From positions 62,001 to 126,000 of the forward strand of contig NZ_FYDG01000003.1 in the NCBI RefSeq assembly GCF_900187365.1: DNA of 64,000 bases, in the 5' to 3' direction. The notes under the pieces were generated by a model that saw only the letters and a list, made by a program, of their open reading frames with translations, was not told the DNA's origin and ran no database searches. How positions within the stretch are numbered: the first letter of the stretch is position 1; every line of letters starts with the position of its first letter. This DNA comes from Rhodoblastus acidophilus (GTDB taxonomy: Bacteria > Pseudomonadota > Alphaproteobacteria > Rhizobiales > Beijerinckiaceae). A program made the translations under genes and the position numbers. Below are positions 47,794-56,135 of this stretch, piece by piece.

Positions 47794-48048
47794 GAGGGTC
47801 TCCTGTGTGACGGGATCGTCAATCCCTTCGGGGAAACGGCTCATGCCGCATCGGACGCCAAGGCGTCGGGCGAAAGAAGCGCCGGCGCCGCGTCAGGGGC
47901 GCCTGGACCTGTTGTTGCAAAAGCTGGGCCAGAGTTTTGGCGCGGAAATCCGCGAAATCCTGCGGCCCAGGCGTTCATCTGCGAACTTTTCGCGTGGAAA
48001 TTGACCTCCGGGGGAAATTCCACACGCCAAGTTCAGCGCGCGTCCCCG

Positions 48049-48399
48049 TCAGGCGGGTTTCGCGCAGGAACAGGCGCCCGCCGGTTTCGACGCGCAATTG
48101 GCGGCCTGCTCCTCGGTGGGCAGAGCCAGCGCGAAATTGAAGCCGAAATTGTCCGGGTCTTCCGAATAATCGACGGTGGCGCCGGCGAGAATGGCGGCGG
48201 AGTCCTGATCCATGAACACGCGGACGTCGCGGATTTCCACCACCGTGTCGTTCGGCGCCGGGTCCGGCTCGATCCGCATGGAATATTTCGGGCCGGAGCA
48301 GCCGGCTTCGGCCGTGATGCGCACGCCCTGGCCGCGTTTGTCGTTGGCGACAAGCGAGGCTTCGATGGCGGCGATGGCCGGACGGGTCAGAATCAGCAT
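48049..48399 (-). CDS. A-type Fe-S carrier (HesB/IscA family, nif-associated)
   Basis: 116 residues. The three cysteines of the family are C34 (EAGCSGPKYSM) and the C-terminal C110-x-C112; C102 is extra. They bind iron or a [2Fe-2S]/[4Fe-4S] cluster for transfer to targets such as NifB. The spacing between strands and the Cys-rich tail differs from housekeeping IscA, as in nif-linked versions. The ATG at 48399 has GGA at 7 bases; one at 48411 does not. Downstream of the ferredoxin by 43 bases. Confidence 0.88.
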   Translation of the reverse strand: MLILTRPAIAAIEASLVANDKRGQGVRITAEAGCSGPKYSMRIEPDPAPNDTVVEIRDVRVFMDQDSAAILAGATVDYSEDPDNFGFNFALALPTEEQAANCASKPAGACSCAKPA

Positions 48400-48442
48400 G
48401 TCGTCTTCCATCCTTGTTCGGGCGGTGTCGGGCGCCCTGGCT

Positions 48443-48631
48443 TCAGGCTTTGATGATGGTCTTCTCGACCGGGCAGACGCCGATGCAGCGCGGCTCCTCG
48501 CCCTCGCATTCCGTGCATTTGGCGGCGGCGATGGCGAAATTGTCGCCCTTCATGGCGATGGCGGCGTTGGGGCATTCGAATTCGCAAGCGCCGCAGGCGG
48601 AGCATTGCGAGGCGACAATTTTAAAGGCCAT
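48443..48631 (-). CDS. 2[4Fe-4S] ferredoxin, nif-associated
   Basis: 62 residues. Cluster 1: C10-x2-C13-x2-C16-x3-C20; cluster 2: C39-x2-C42-x6-C49-x3-C53. The longer loop in the second motif is typical of FdxN/FdxB-type ferredoxins near nifB, which donate electrons to nitrogenase or supply NifB. AGGAG lies 8 bases before the ATG. It is 24 bases downstream of nifB. Confidence 0.95.
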   Translation of the reverse strand: MAFKIVASQCSACGACEFECPNAAIAMKGDNFAIAAAKCTECEGEEPRCIGVCPVEKTIIKA

Positions 48632-48655
48632 GGGGGGCTCTCCTTGGTTTGAACT

Positions 48656-50086
48656 TCATGCGTCGGCGTCGGCCTCGGCGCAGCGCGCGGCGTAAAGCGC
48701 GGCGATGGACGGCTCGATGTATTCGTGGGCGTAGGCGTCGCTCGGCTCGATGCCGGCCGCCTTGAGTTCGCCGCGCGGGCAGCCGCCGATTTTGGCGCAC
48801 AGCATCACGTCGCAATCCCGGATCAGCTCGACGATCCGCGACAGCGAGGAGTCCTCGCCCAGCCCGCCCTGGCAGTACTGATCGTCAATTTTCCGCGCGC
48901 CGAGAAATTTCACGCCCAAGGCGTCGGCGCGATAGATCAAGAACTCTTTCGCATGGCCGAAATGCAGGTTGATCAGCGCGTCGCCCTTGCTGGCGACCGC
49001 GACGGTCAGCACGCGCCCCGGCTTGGTTTCGGCAGGCTTCACCGCCATGCGGGCGAAGGCCGCAAGCTCGCGTTTGGCCTCGATCTGCCGGCGATAGGCC
49101 TCGCGCTTGGCGGGATTGACCTCGATCGTCTCCGGCAGCTTGTCGAGGGTGAATTCCTGGCCGCGATCCTCGCCCAGCATGCCCACGGCGTCGGCGCGGC
49201 ACTGGCGGCAATGCCGCATCAATTTCGCTCCGCCCTCGCAGGCGTCCTGAACCTTCTTCAGCTCCTCGGCGGTCGGGCCGCGCTGGCCGGTCAGGCCGAA
49301 ATGCGTCCCATGGGCGGGATCGGAAATCAGCGGCATGACATTGTGCAGGAAGGCGCCGCGCTTTTTGACCTCGCGGTTGACCGCGATCAGATGTTCGTCG
49401 TTGATTCCGGGGATCAGCACCGAATTGACCTTCACCAGCACGCCGCGCGCGACCAGCATGTCCAGGCCGAGCATCTGCCGCTCATGCAGGATTTTGGCGG
49501 CCTCCAGCCCCTCGTAACGCTTGTGCTTGTAGAAGATCCACGGATAGATTTTCGCGCCGATTTCGGGGTCGATCATGTTGATGGTGATGGTGACGTGGTC
49601 GATATTCATGGCGACGATCTCGTCGACATGATCGGGCAAAGCGAGGCCGTTGGTGGACAGGCACAGTTTGATGTCCGGCAGGTCCGTGGCCACCGCCGCG
49701 AACGTCGCCTTGGTCTTGCGCCAGTCGTAGAGGGCGTCGCCGGGGCCGGCGATTCCCAGCACGGAGAGTTGCGGCACGCTCGCGGCCACCGCCAGAACCT
49801 TTTTCGCCCCCTGTTCCGGCGTCAGCCGCTCGGAGACGACGCCGGGGCGGCTCTCGTTGGCGCAATCATATTTGCGATTGCAGTAATTGCACTGGATGTT
49901 GCACGCGGGCGCGACCGCGACATGCATCCGGGCGAAATAATGATGCGCTTCCTCGGAATAGCAGGGGTGATCCTTGACCTTGGCCCAGACCTCCGGGGCC
50001 ATGTCTTCGGGCGCGGCGGAGGACCCGCAAGCGGAGGCCGAACACCCGCCGGAGGGGAGCGCGTCGATCAGGGGTTTGGCGATCAT
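48656..50086 (-). CDS. nifB: NifB, nitrogenase cofactor radical SAM enzyme
   Basis: 476 residues. It fuses two [4Fe-4S] clusters with carbide insertion to make NifB-co, the precursor of all nitrogenase cofactors. The radical SAM motif is C62-x3-C66-x2-C69 (ACNIQCNYCN). HCRQCRADAVGMLGEDRG lies near 298-315, and the C-terminal NifX-like domain starts near 345 (VLTVAVASKGDALINLHFGH). GAGG lies 8 bases before the ATG, which overlaps the nifA-like stop by 4 bases; the longer upstream frame is inside that gene. Confidence 0.98.
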   Translation of the reverse strand: MIAKPLIDALPSGGCSASACGSSAAPEDMAPEVWAKVKDHPCYSEEAHHYFARMHVAVAPACNIQCNYCNRKYDCANESRPGVVSERLTPEQGAKKVLAVAASVPQLSVLGIAGPGDALYDWRKTKATFAAVATDLPDIKLCLSTNGLALPDHVDEIVAMNIDHVTITINMIDPEIGAKIYPWIFYKHKRYEGLEAAKILHERQMLGLDMLVARGVLVKVNSVLIPGINDEHLIAVNREVKKRGAFLHNVMPLISDPAHGTHFGLTGQRGPTAEELKKVQDACEGGAKLMRHCRQCRADAVGMLGEDRGQEFTLDKLPETIEVNPAKREAYRRQIEAKRELAAFARMAVKPAETKPGRVLTVAVASKGDALINLHFGHAKEFLIYRADALGVKFLGARKIDDQYCQGGLGEDSSLSRIVELIRDCDVMLCAKIGGCPRGELKAAGIEPSDAYAHEYIEPSIAALYAARCAEADADA

Positions 50087-51399
50087 GTCTTTGTCCTCAC
50101 GACGCGTTCTCCAAATGACTCCTTGCGCCGCAGCGCCAGCCGCGCGCGCCGCAATTGGGCGGAAAAACAGCGACCCTGCCGGCAGGCGAAATCGCTTTCG
50201 CAAATTTCCTCGCCCGTCGTCAGCGCGGCGGCGTTGCGCAGGCAGTTTTCCAACTCACGAATGTTGCCGGGATAGGCGCAGCGCCCGATCATGGTTTTCG
50301 CACGGGGGTTCAGCGCCAAGGCCCGACCGTTTTCCGCGTTGAATCGCGCCAAAAAATGCTCGGCCAGCGCCGGAATGTCCTCGCGCCGCTCGCGCAGGGC
50401 CGGCAGGCGCACCGGCGCCGCGCACAGCCGGTAATAGAGGTCGGCGCGAAACTTTTTCGCGCGCACCGCCGCTTCGAGATCGCTGGCCGTGGCGGCGATC
50501 ACCCGCACATCGACCCGCAGCGTCCGTTCGCCCCCGACGCGCTCGAACTCCCCGGACTGCAACACCCGCAGCAGTTTTGATTGAAACGCCGGGGAAACCT
50601 CGCCGATCTCGTCGAGCAGCAGCGTTCCGCCACGCGCCTGTTCAAACCGCCCCTTGCGCCGCTTATCGGCGCCGGTGAACGCGCCGCGCTCATGGCCGAA
50701 CAGCTCCGCTTCCAGCAGCGGTTCGGGCAGGGCGGCGCAATTCACCTTCACGAACGCCCTGGCGGCGCGGGGGGAATGGTCGTGGATCAATTGCGCGACC
50801 AGCTCTTTGCCGACGCCGCTCTCGCCGCGCAGCAGCACGGGCAGAGAGGTGGGCGCGACCCGCCGCGCGTGGTCGAGCGCCGCGCGCAAGGCCGGGCTTT
50901 CGCCAATGATCCGCTTGCCGCCGACGCTCCCCTCAGCGCAGGACGCGCTCCCGTCTCGCGCCGTCTTGACGGCGGCGCCGAGCAGATTGGCGACCAGCGC
51001 CAGCGCCGTCAGCTCGTCGCCGCGCACGACGGGGCCGGCGACCCGCGCCGCCAACAGCCCGATCAGCGCGCCGCCGAGTCGGATCGGCGCGCCGATCGTC
51101 GGCGAGCGCTCGTTGCGCAGCACGCCGGCTTCGCCCCGGGCCAAAAATGTCTCCAGCCTGGGCGTCATCGGCAGGGCGGGCGCGTCGGCGGCGCGCCCGG
51201 CGAGGCCGCGCAGGCTATGGCCTTCGACCAGCGCGATCCCGGCGTCGGTCAGGCCGATCTCGCCCAGCAGCGCCACCACCCTGCGCAGCGATGGCAGCGC
51301 CGGCCCCGGCAGCGCCAGCGTCGCGGCGATGTCGCCAATCGTCGCCAGCGGCGACGTCAGCGCCAAAGGCGGGGCGGTGAGACGGGCGTGCGCGTTCAT
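50083..51399 (-). CDS. nifA: NifA-like sigma-54 activator lacking the C-terminal HTH
   Basis: 438 residues. A GAF-like N-terminal domain (about 20-147) is followed by a complete sigma-54 AAA+ domain: Walker A GESGVGKE (192-199), GAFTGA (239-244), Walker B LLLDE (260-264). The redox/metal cysteine motif of alphaproteobacterial NifA is perfect: C374-X11-C386-X19-C406-X4-C411. Only 27 residues follow C411, and no Fis-type helix-turn-helix is present; the stop overlaps the nifB start. NifA proteins normally have 520-600 residues. It may activate without a DNA site, or be a degraded copy. It starts 4 bases after the Nfu gene. Confidence 0.85.
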   Translation of the reverse strand: MNAHARLTAPPLALTSPLATIGDIAATLALPGPALPSLRRVVALLGEIGLTDAGIALVEGHSLRGLAGRAADAPALPMTPRLETFLARGEAGVLRNERSPTIGAPIRLGGALIGLLAARVAGPVVRGDELTALALVANLLGAAVKTARDGSASCAEGSVGGKRIIGESPALRAALDHARRVAPTSLPVLLRGESGVGKELVAQLIHDHSPRAARAFVKVNCAALPEPLLEAELFGHERGAFTGADKRRKGRFEQARGGTLLLDEIGEVSPAFQSKLLRVLQSGEFERVGGERTLRVDVRVIAATASDLEAAVRAKKFRADLYYRLCAAPVRLPALRERREDIPALAEHFLARFNAENGRALALNPRAKTMIGRCAYPGNIRELENCLRNAAALTTGEEICESDFACRQGRCFSAQLRRARLALRRKESFGERVVRTKT

Positions 51400-51403
51400 G
51401 GGA

Positions 51404-51640
51404 TTACGCCATCACCGGAACGACCATAAGCGGGCGGTCGATCCGCTGCATGATCTTCTTGCGCAGGGCGCCGAGCGTCTGCCCGGCCAGCGCGCAGGTC
51501 AGGCATTTGCCGGTGAGCTTCACTTCGATGCGCTGGCCTTTGACGCCGAGCAAGGCGATATCGCCGCCATCCGCCTGAATTCCCGGCCGCGCCTCGTCGA
51601 TGCATTGAGCAATCACACTCAGCATTTCGTCGTCAGACAT
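51404..51640 (-). CDS. NifU C-terminal (Nfu) domain protein
   Basis: 78 residues, a stand-alone Nfu domain. The cluster-binding C46-x2-C49 lies in TGKCLTCALAGQTLGAL, preceded by RPGIQADGGDIALLGV. Such proteins carry a [4Fe-4S] cluster between subunits and deliver it to apo-proteins, here probably nitrogenase assembly proteins. AGGAGG lies 7 bases before the ATG; a longer frame to 51685 lacks a ribosome site. First gene behind the sigma-54 promoter. Confidence 0.9.
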   Translation of the reverse strand: MSDDEMLSVIAQCIDEARPGIQADGGDIALLGVKGQRIEVKLTGKCLTCALAGQTLGALRKKIMQRIDRPLMVVPVMA

Positions 51641-51728
51641 GGGACAGCCTCCTGCTGCGGAAATTCGGGCGGGGATGGCGGTCAAGCCAGCTTGACGCTA
51701 TCTTCCGCGAGAAACGCATCGTTCATGC

Positions 51729-51744
51729 AGCAAATGACGGGCCA
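51729..51744 (-). promoter_or_regulatory. Sigma-54 (-24/-12) promoter of the nif module
   Basis: On the minus strand TGGCCCGTCATTTGCT matches TGGCACG-N4-TTGCW with one change, with GG and GC at the exact spacing required. Transcription would start near 51718, giving a leader of about 78 bases before the Nfu gene. It would drive nfu-nifA-nifB-fdx-iscA-like genes. Confidence 0.8.
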
Positions 51745-51872
51745 GTTTTCGCAAAAAGTGAAAAATTTCTCCAGTCGCCCACGTTATCTGCTGAAGGGTC
51801 AAGCCAAACGCCGAGGCGATCCTGCAAAGAGCCGCCGTATTTTGTAAAAAACGCCACTGAAATAGCACCTAT

Positions 51873-51889
51873 ATGTAAAGTGATTACAT
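51873..51889. promoter_or_regulatory. Inverted repeat upstream of the nif promoter, possible activator site
   Basis: ATGTAA-N5-TTACAT, perfect 6-base arms. It contains TGT-N9-ACA, one base short of the NifA site TGT-N10-ACA. Its centre is about 145 bases upstream of the -24/-12 element, a normal distance for an enhancer. It could instead bind an unrelated regulator; the argC start lies about 220 bases away on the other side. Confidence 0.45.
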
Positions 51890-52108
51890 CGTGAATGTTC
51901 GTGAATGAGCGAGGCTGCGCCATGAATAAGGAGGGGGTGCGATTGCGGTACAGCGCGCTGTCGGGCGTGCCGGTTCGACAAAAAAGACATGAAAGCGAAA
52001 TCGCGGCAGGCTATAGGGTCAGGCGCATGTCGCGGCGCCAAAAAGTCTGCGCCGGCCCGAAAGGGTTGGCGAAGGACATTCGGCGCCGCATCCACGGAAA
52101 GACCCGCC

Positions 52109-53020
52109 ATGGCCAGAATTTTCATCGACGGCGAAGCCGGCACCACGGGATTGCAGATTCGCGAGCGCCTCGACGGCCGCGCCGATGTGACGCTGGTTTC
52201 GATCGCGCCGGAAGACCGCAAGAATCCCGCCGCCAAGGCCGAACTGTTCAAGACCGTGGATTTGGTCATTCTGTGCCTGCCCGACGCCGCCGCGAAGGAA
52301 AGCGTGGCGCTGGCCGACACGCTCGGCGACAAGGCCCCGAAAATTCTCGACGCCTCCACGGCGCATCGCGTCGCGCCGGGCTGGACCTATGGCTTTCCCG
52401 AACTCTGCGCCGGCCAGGGCGAGGCCATCGCCGCGGCGAAACGGGTCGGCAACCCCGGCTGCTACGCCACCGGCGCCATCGCCATGCTGCGCCCGCTGAT
52501 CGACGCGGGCCTGCTGGCGCCCGACGCGCCGCACGCGCTCAACGCGGTGTCCGGCTATTCCGGCGGCGGCAAGGCGATGATCGCGGCCTATGAAGCGGGG
52601 CAGGCGGCGCCGTTCGAGCTTTACGCGCTCGGTCTCGAACACAAGCACATCCCGGAAATCATGGCCTATGGCCGGCTGACGCGCCGGCCGCTTTTCGTGC
52701 CTTCGGTCGGAAATTTCCGCCAGGGCATGCTGGTCAGCCTGCCGCTGGCGCTCGACGCCCTGCCCGGAAAACCCTCCGCCGCCGATCTCGAAGCGGCGCT
52801 GCGACACCACTATGCCGGCGCGAAATATGTGCGGGTGATGGCGCCGGAGCCCGACGGCAAGCTGGAGCCGCAGGCGCTGAACGACACCAACGATCTGGAA
52901 ATCCGCGTCTATGCCCATCCCGCGCATCGGCAGGCGGTGATCGTCGCCCGGCTCGACAATCTCGGCAAGGGCGCGTCCGGCGCGGCGGTGCAAAACCTTG
53001 AACTGATGCTGGGCCTTTAG
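52109..53020 (+). CDS. argC: N-acetyl-gamma-glutamyl-phosphate reductase, type 2
   Basis: 303 residues, the shorter AgpA/ArgC2 class. NADPH-dependent third step of arginine synthesis. The start [20 protein letters not shown] contains the nucleotide-binding loop; the catalytic cysteine is C118 in [11 protein letters not shown]. The ATG at 52109 fits the family; the frame extends to 51989 with non-conserved sequence. In many Hyphomicrobiales argC follows rpsI; here it lies 17 kb away, behind the nif promoter region on the opposite strand. Confidence 0.95.
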   Translation: MARIFIDGEAGTTGLQIRERLDGRADVTLVSIAPEDRKNPAAKAELFKTVDLVILCLPDAAAKESVALADTLGDKAPKILDASTAHRVAPGWTYGFPELCAGQGEAIAAAKRVGNPGCYATGAIAMLRPLIDAGLLAPDAPHALNAVSGYSGGGKAMIAAYEAGQAAPFELYALGLEHKHIPEIMAYGRLTRRPLFVPSVGNFRQGMLVSLPLALDALPGKPSAADLEAALRHHYAGAKYVRVMAPEPDGKLEPQALNDTNDLEIRVYAHPAHRQAVIVARLDNLGKGASGAAVQNLELMLGL

Positions 53021-53036
53021 CGCCCGCGACCCGTCT

Positions 53037-53052
53037 CGCCCCGCAAGGGGCG
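53037..53052. repeat. Hairpin between convergent genes
   Basis: CGCCCC-GCAA-GGGGCG, a 6-base stem with a stable GCAA loop and no T-run. It lies between the 3' ends of argC and the His-rich gene and resembles the core of the longer CCCTCTCCCC repeats. Confidence 0.45.
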
Positions 53053-53059
53053 AAGCGGC

Positions 53060-53497
53060 CTATTCCTCGGTCATCGTCCCGCGCCGCACCACGAAAATCG
53101 GCGCGCGATGCTTGGTTTTGCCGAGCTGGATGATGTGCGGCGGCTCCCGGAACACCACCGGCTTGTCCTCCAACACCTGGACGTGCGGCGGGCGCGGCCG
53201 GAACGGTCCGGGATAGATGAAATCGTGGGTGACGAACTCGGGGCCGGACGCGGCGGGCGGCGCCATGAACACGGGCCAGCCGATCCCCGCCCCATTGACG
53301 CGGGGATGATGATGATGGCCGGGATGATGCGCCAGTCCCTGTCCATGAACATGAGGCCCCGGCCCATGCCGCCGGGCCGGCGCGGCCGGACGCTGCACGC
53401 CCCCGGCGGGTGAAAAACCCTGGGCCGAAGCGGCCAGCGCCGCGCCGGACGACGCCAGCGCGGCCGTTGTCGCGAGCAATAGGGCGATCTGTCTCAT
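53060..53497 (-). CDS. Secreted histidine-rich protein
   Basis: 145 residues. A clear signal peptide MRQIALLLATTAALASSGAA (1-20) is cleaved near ALA-AS. The mature protein has a His/Pro/Gly-rich stretch at about 47-67 (HGPGPHVHGQGLAHHPGHHH) and then a Pro-rich segment ending TKHRAPIFVVRRGTMTEE. No known domain; the histidines suggest metal binding in the periplasm. GGGGAG precedes the ATG. The frame runs 119 codons further upstream, antisense-like and Arg-rich, which I exclude. It lies 91 bases downstream of phaC. Confidence 0.7.
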   Translation of the reverse strand: MRQIALLLATTAALASSGAALAASAQGFSPAGGVQRPAAPARRHGPGPHVHGQGLAHHPGHHHHPRVNGAGIGWPVFMAPPAASGPEFVTHDFIYPGPFRPRPPHVQVLEDKPVVFREPPHIIQLGKTKHRAPIFVVRRGTMTEE

Positions 53498-53588
53498 TTT
53501 GCGGCTCCCCGCCGGCGAAAACGTCCCGGAACGGAACGTCGAACGGTCTTGTTCGCCAAAGGGGCAAGACAGGCGCCGCGCGGACGCG

Positions 53589-55421
53589 TCAGCCCTTGAT
53601 CCGCACATAGTCGCCGGGCGCGTCGCCGAGCGTCTTGCACCGGCCGCCCGGCTTGCGGGCTTTGACCTTCTCGGGCGCCTGCGCGACGACCCAGGCCAGC
53701 CAGTCCGGCCACCACGAACCCGGATGGGATTCCGCCTTGGCGAACCAGTCCTCGAACGCGCCCTCGGGGCGCGATCCCGTCCAGTACTGGTATTTCGGCT
53801 TGGGGCCGGGCGGGTTGACCACGCCGGCGATATGGCCGGAGCCGCCCAGCACATAGCGCATTTCGCCGCCGAACAGCTTGGCGCCCAAAAACACCGATTT
53901 GGCCGGCGCGATATGATCTTCCTTGGTCGCGAGATTATAGACGGGAATGGTGATCTTGCCCAAATCGAGCTTTTCGTCGCCCAAAACCATCTCGCCCTGC
54001 GCCAGCCGGTTCTCCAGATAGCAATTGCGCAGGTAATAGGAATGATTGGCCCGGGGCATGCGGGTGGAATCGCCGTTCCAGGTCAACAGGTCGAAGGCCA
54101 TCGGCTCGATGCCCTTGAGGTAATTGTTCACGACATAGGACCAGATCATGTCGTTGGGGCGCAGCATGTTGAAGGCGTTGGCCATACTGCGGCCTTCGAG
54201 ATAGCCCGACAGCTTCATTTCCGCTTCGATGTTCTTGATGCGGTCCTCGTCCGCGAACACTTTGAGGTCGCCCGAATAGGTGAAATCGACCTGAGTGGTG
54301 AACAAGGTGGCGGAGGCGATGCGGTCGTCGCCCTTGGCGGCCATATACGCCAGCGCCGAAGCCGTCAGCGTGCCGCCGACGCAATAGCCGATGGCGGTCA
54401 CCTTCGGCTCGGCGGTGATTTTCTTGATCCGGTCGAGCGCGGCGAAAATTCCTTCGTTCATATAGGCGAAGAAATCCTTGTCGGCGTGCCGGGCGTCCGG
54501 GTTGACCCAGGAAATGCAGAACACCGTCAGGCCTTGCGACACGGCCCAGCGGATGAAGCTCTTGTCCGGGTTGAGGTCGAGGATATAGAATTTGTTGATC
54601 CAGGGCGGAACGATCAGCAGCGGCCGCTTGTAGACCTGCTCCGTCGTCGGCGCATATTGCAGCAGTTCGATCAGGTCGTTGCGGAACACCACCTTGCCCG
54701 GCGTGGTCGCGAGATTGACGCCCAGCTTGAAATTGTCGCCGGAGGTCTGGCGGATGCGCAAGGTGCCGTCGCCGGCCTCGATGTCCTCGGCCAGCATTTT
54801 CATGCCGCGCGCGAGATTCTCCCCCTCCGCCTTCCAGGTGGCGCGCAGAACTTCCGGATTGGTCAGCAGAAAATTGGACGGCGCCAGCGCCGCCGCGATC
54901 TGCTTGACGTAGAACGCCGCCTTGTCATGCGTGCGTTTGTCCAGCTCCGCGCCCTCCACCATATGCTCGGCCCAATGGGTCGAAATGCTGTAAGCTTGGC
55001 GCAGGAAGTCGAACACCGGATAGGTCTGCCAGTCTTCCGAGGCGAAGCGCTTGTCGCGCGGATCGACGGGAATCAGCGGCTTTTCCTCCTCGCCGGCGAG
55101 GCGGCGCAGGGTGTTGGACCACAAATCGAGAAAATTGGCGGACAGTTCGGTCTGCGCCTCAAGCGTGCGGGCGGGATCGGTCAGCCAGTATTCGGCCACA
55201 TGGCCGAAGGTCTTGATCGCGTCGGCGACATCTTCGGCGAAGGCGGTCTTGACCTTGCCTTCCTCCACCGGCTTCACCATGGCGGCGAGCGCCTTGCCGC
55301 CTTGCTCAAGCGCCTTGGCGATATTATCGGCCAGGCGCTCGAAATCGGGAAGGTTGGAGGGCTCGGCGTCGTCAGAGGCCGCGCCGGCGCGATCGAATTG
55401 TCTGCCCGGACTTACGTTCAT
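53589..55421 (-). CDS. phaC: Poly(3-hydroxyalkanoate) synthase, class I
   Basis: 610 residues; polymerises hydroxyacyl-CoA into storage granules. The modified lipase box GYCVGG gives nucleophile C347, with D502 (TKEDHIAP) and H530 (GGSGHIAG) completing the triad. The N-terminal 200 residues are the class I region. Length and the absence of PhaE/PhaR nearby fit class I with short-chain substrates. phaA, phaB and phasin genes are not in the window. Confidence 0.97.
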   Translation of the reverse strand: MNVSPGRQFDRAGAASDDAEPSNLPDFERLADNIAKALEQGGKALAAMVKPVEEGKVKTAFAEDVADAIKTFGHVAEYWLTDPARTLEAQTELSANFLDLWSNTLRRLAGEEEKPLIPVDPRDKRFASEDWQTYPVFDFLRQAYSISTHWAEHMVEGAELDKRTHDKAAFYVKQIAAALAPSNFLLTNPEVLRATWKAEGENLARGMKMLAEDIEAGDGTLRIRQTSGDNFKLGVNLATTPGKVVFRNDLIELLQYAPTTEQVYKRPLLIVPPWINKFYILDLNPDKSFIRWAVSQGLTVFCISWVNPDARHADKDFFAYMNEGIFAALDRIKKITAEPKVTAIGYCVGGTLTASALAYMAAKGDDRIASATLFTTQVDFTYSGDLKVFADEDRIKNIEAEMKLSGYLEGRSMANAFNMLRPNDMIWSYVVNNYLKGIEPMAFDLLTWNGDSTRMPRANHSYYLRNCYLENRLAQGEMVLGDEKLDLGKITIPVYNLATKEDHIAPAKSVFLGAKLFGGEMRYVLGGSGHIAGVVNPPGPKPKYQYWTGSRPEGAFEDWFAKAESHPGSWWPDWLAWVVAQAPEKVKARKPGGRCKTLGDAPGDYVRIKG

Positions 55422-55560
55422 CGGGTTTCCTCACCTGTTGCTCGGGCTCTTTTGACGGCCCTCGTAGCGCTCGTCCCGTTTCGGACATAATAAGCTTTTA
55501 TGTGACAATATGCGGTAGGTCCGATGGGCTTGCGCCTTTCGGTAAGGTTATACCGCCTGA

Positions 55561-56010
55561 ATGGAAAACCAAGGTCCCATGCCGCATTTTTTCGCCTCTT
55601 TCGCCCCGGCGCGACGCCGTATTTTCCGCAAGCGCGCGAGCTTGGCCGTGCGGCCGGCCGCCGCGCTTCTGGCCGCCGCCGCTTTCGCCGCGCCGCTTCC
55701 GGCGGGGGCGCAGGAGAATCCGCTGCGCTCGGTGTCCAACGCCATCGGCCTGACGACGTCGACGACGGAGGAGCGGCCCGATTTCGTGCGCGCCAGCCGG
55801 CCCGACGACGAGAAGATGGACTTCATTCCCTTCGTCGGCCCGGAGAAAAAGCGCATTCCGTTGAAAACGGCGGAGCAGGCGGCGGCCGACGACGCCGCCC
55901 TGGTCGCGGACAAGTCCAAGGCGCAGGCCCGGCTGAAGAAGCTGCAGGCGCAGCCGGTCGAGAAATTGGCCCCCGCGCCCAAGCCGCCGGCCGTCACCGA
56001 CCAATTCTGA
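55561..56010 (+). CDS. Secreted/periplasmic protein of unknown function
   Basis: 149 residues. A basic N-terminus followed by a hydrophobic stretch (AALLAAAAFAAPLPAGAQ, about 33-50) is a likely signal peptide. The mature part has DFIPFVGPEKKRIPLKTAEQ near 87-106 and a Lys/Ala/Pro-rich tail, which looks flexible. No family recognised. An alternative ATG at codon 7 (55579) has AAGG close by. It is divergent from phaC. Confidence 0.6.
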   Translation: MENQGPMPHFFASFAPARRRIFRKRASLAVRPAAALLAAAAFAAPLPAGAQENPLRSVSNAIGLTTSTTEERPDFVRASRPDDEKMDFIPFVGPEKKRIPLKTAEQAAADDAALVADKSKAQARLKKLQAQPVEKLAPAPKPPAVTDQF

Positions 56011-56135
56011 GCCGTTTTTCCCGAAAAAGCGCCTGACACCAGTCAATTCGGGTGCTAATCAGCGGCTTCCCGATCCAAGATTTCCGCGTGCAAGACCAAG
56101 AACGCCGGACGGGCCAAAGCATAAGGACCAGATTG

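Noticed and set aside
47841-48023. Minus-strand frame of 60 codons between the A-type carrier and the 82-residue protein
   Set aside because: Low-complexity Ala/Pro composition, no ribosome site, no similarity. The 255-base gap holds nothing else I can support.
50083-50203. Possible frameshifted HTH of the NifA-like gene in the adjoining frame
   Set aside because: The overlapping frame upstream of nifB is Arg/Ala-rich and lacks the Fis-type HTH pattern, so a simple frameshift does not restore a NifA C-terminus.
51821-51840. Second -24/-12-like sequence (GG...TTGCA) on the minus strand
   Set aside because: GG and GC are one base too close for sigma-54; the element at 51729-51744 has exact spacing.
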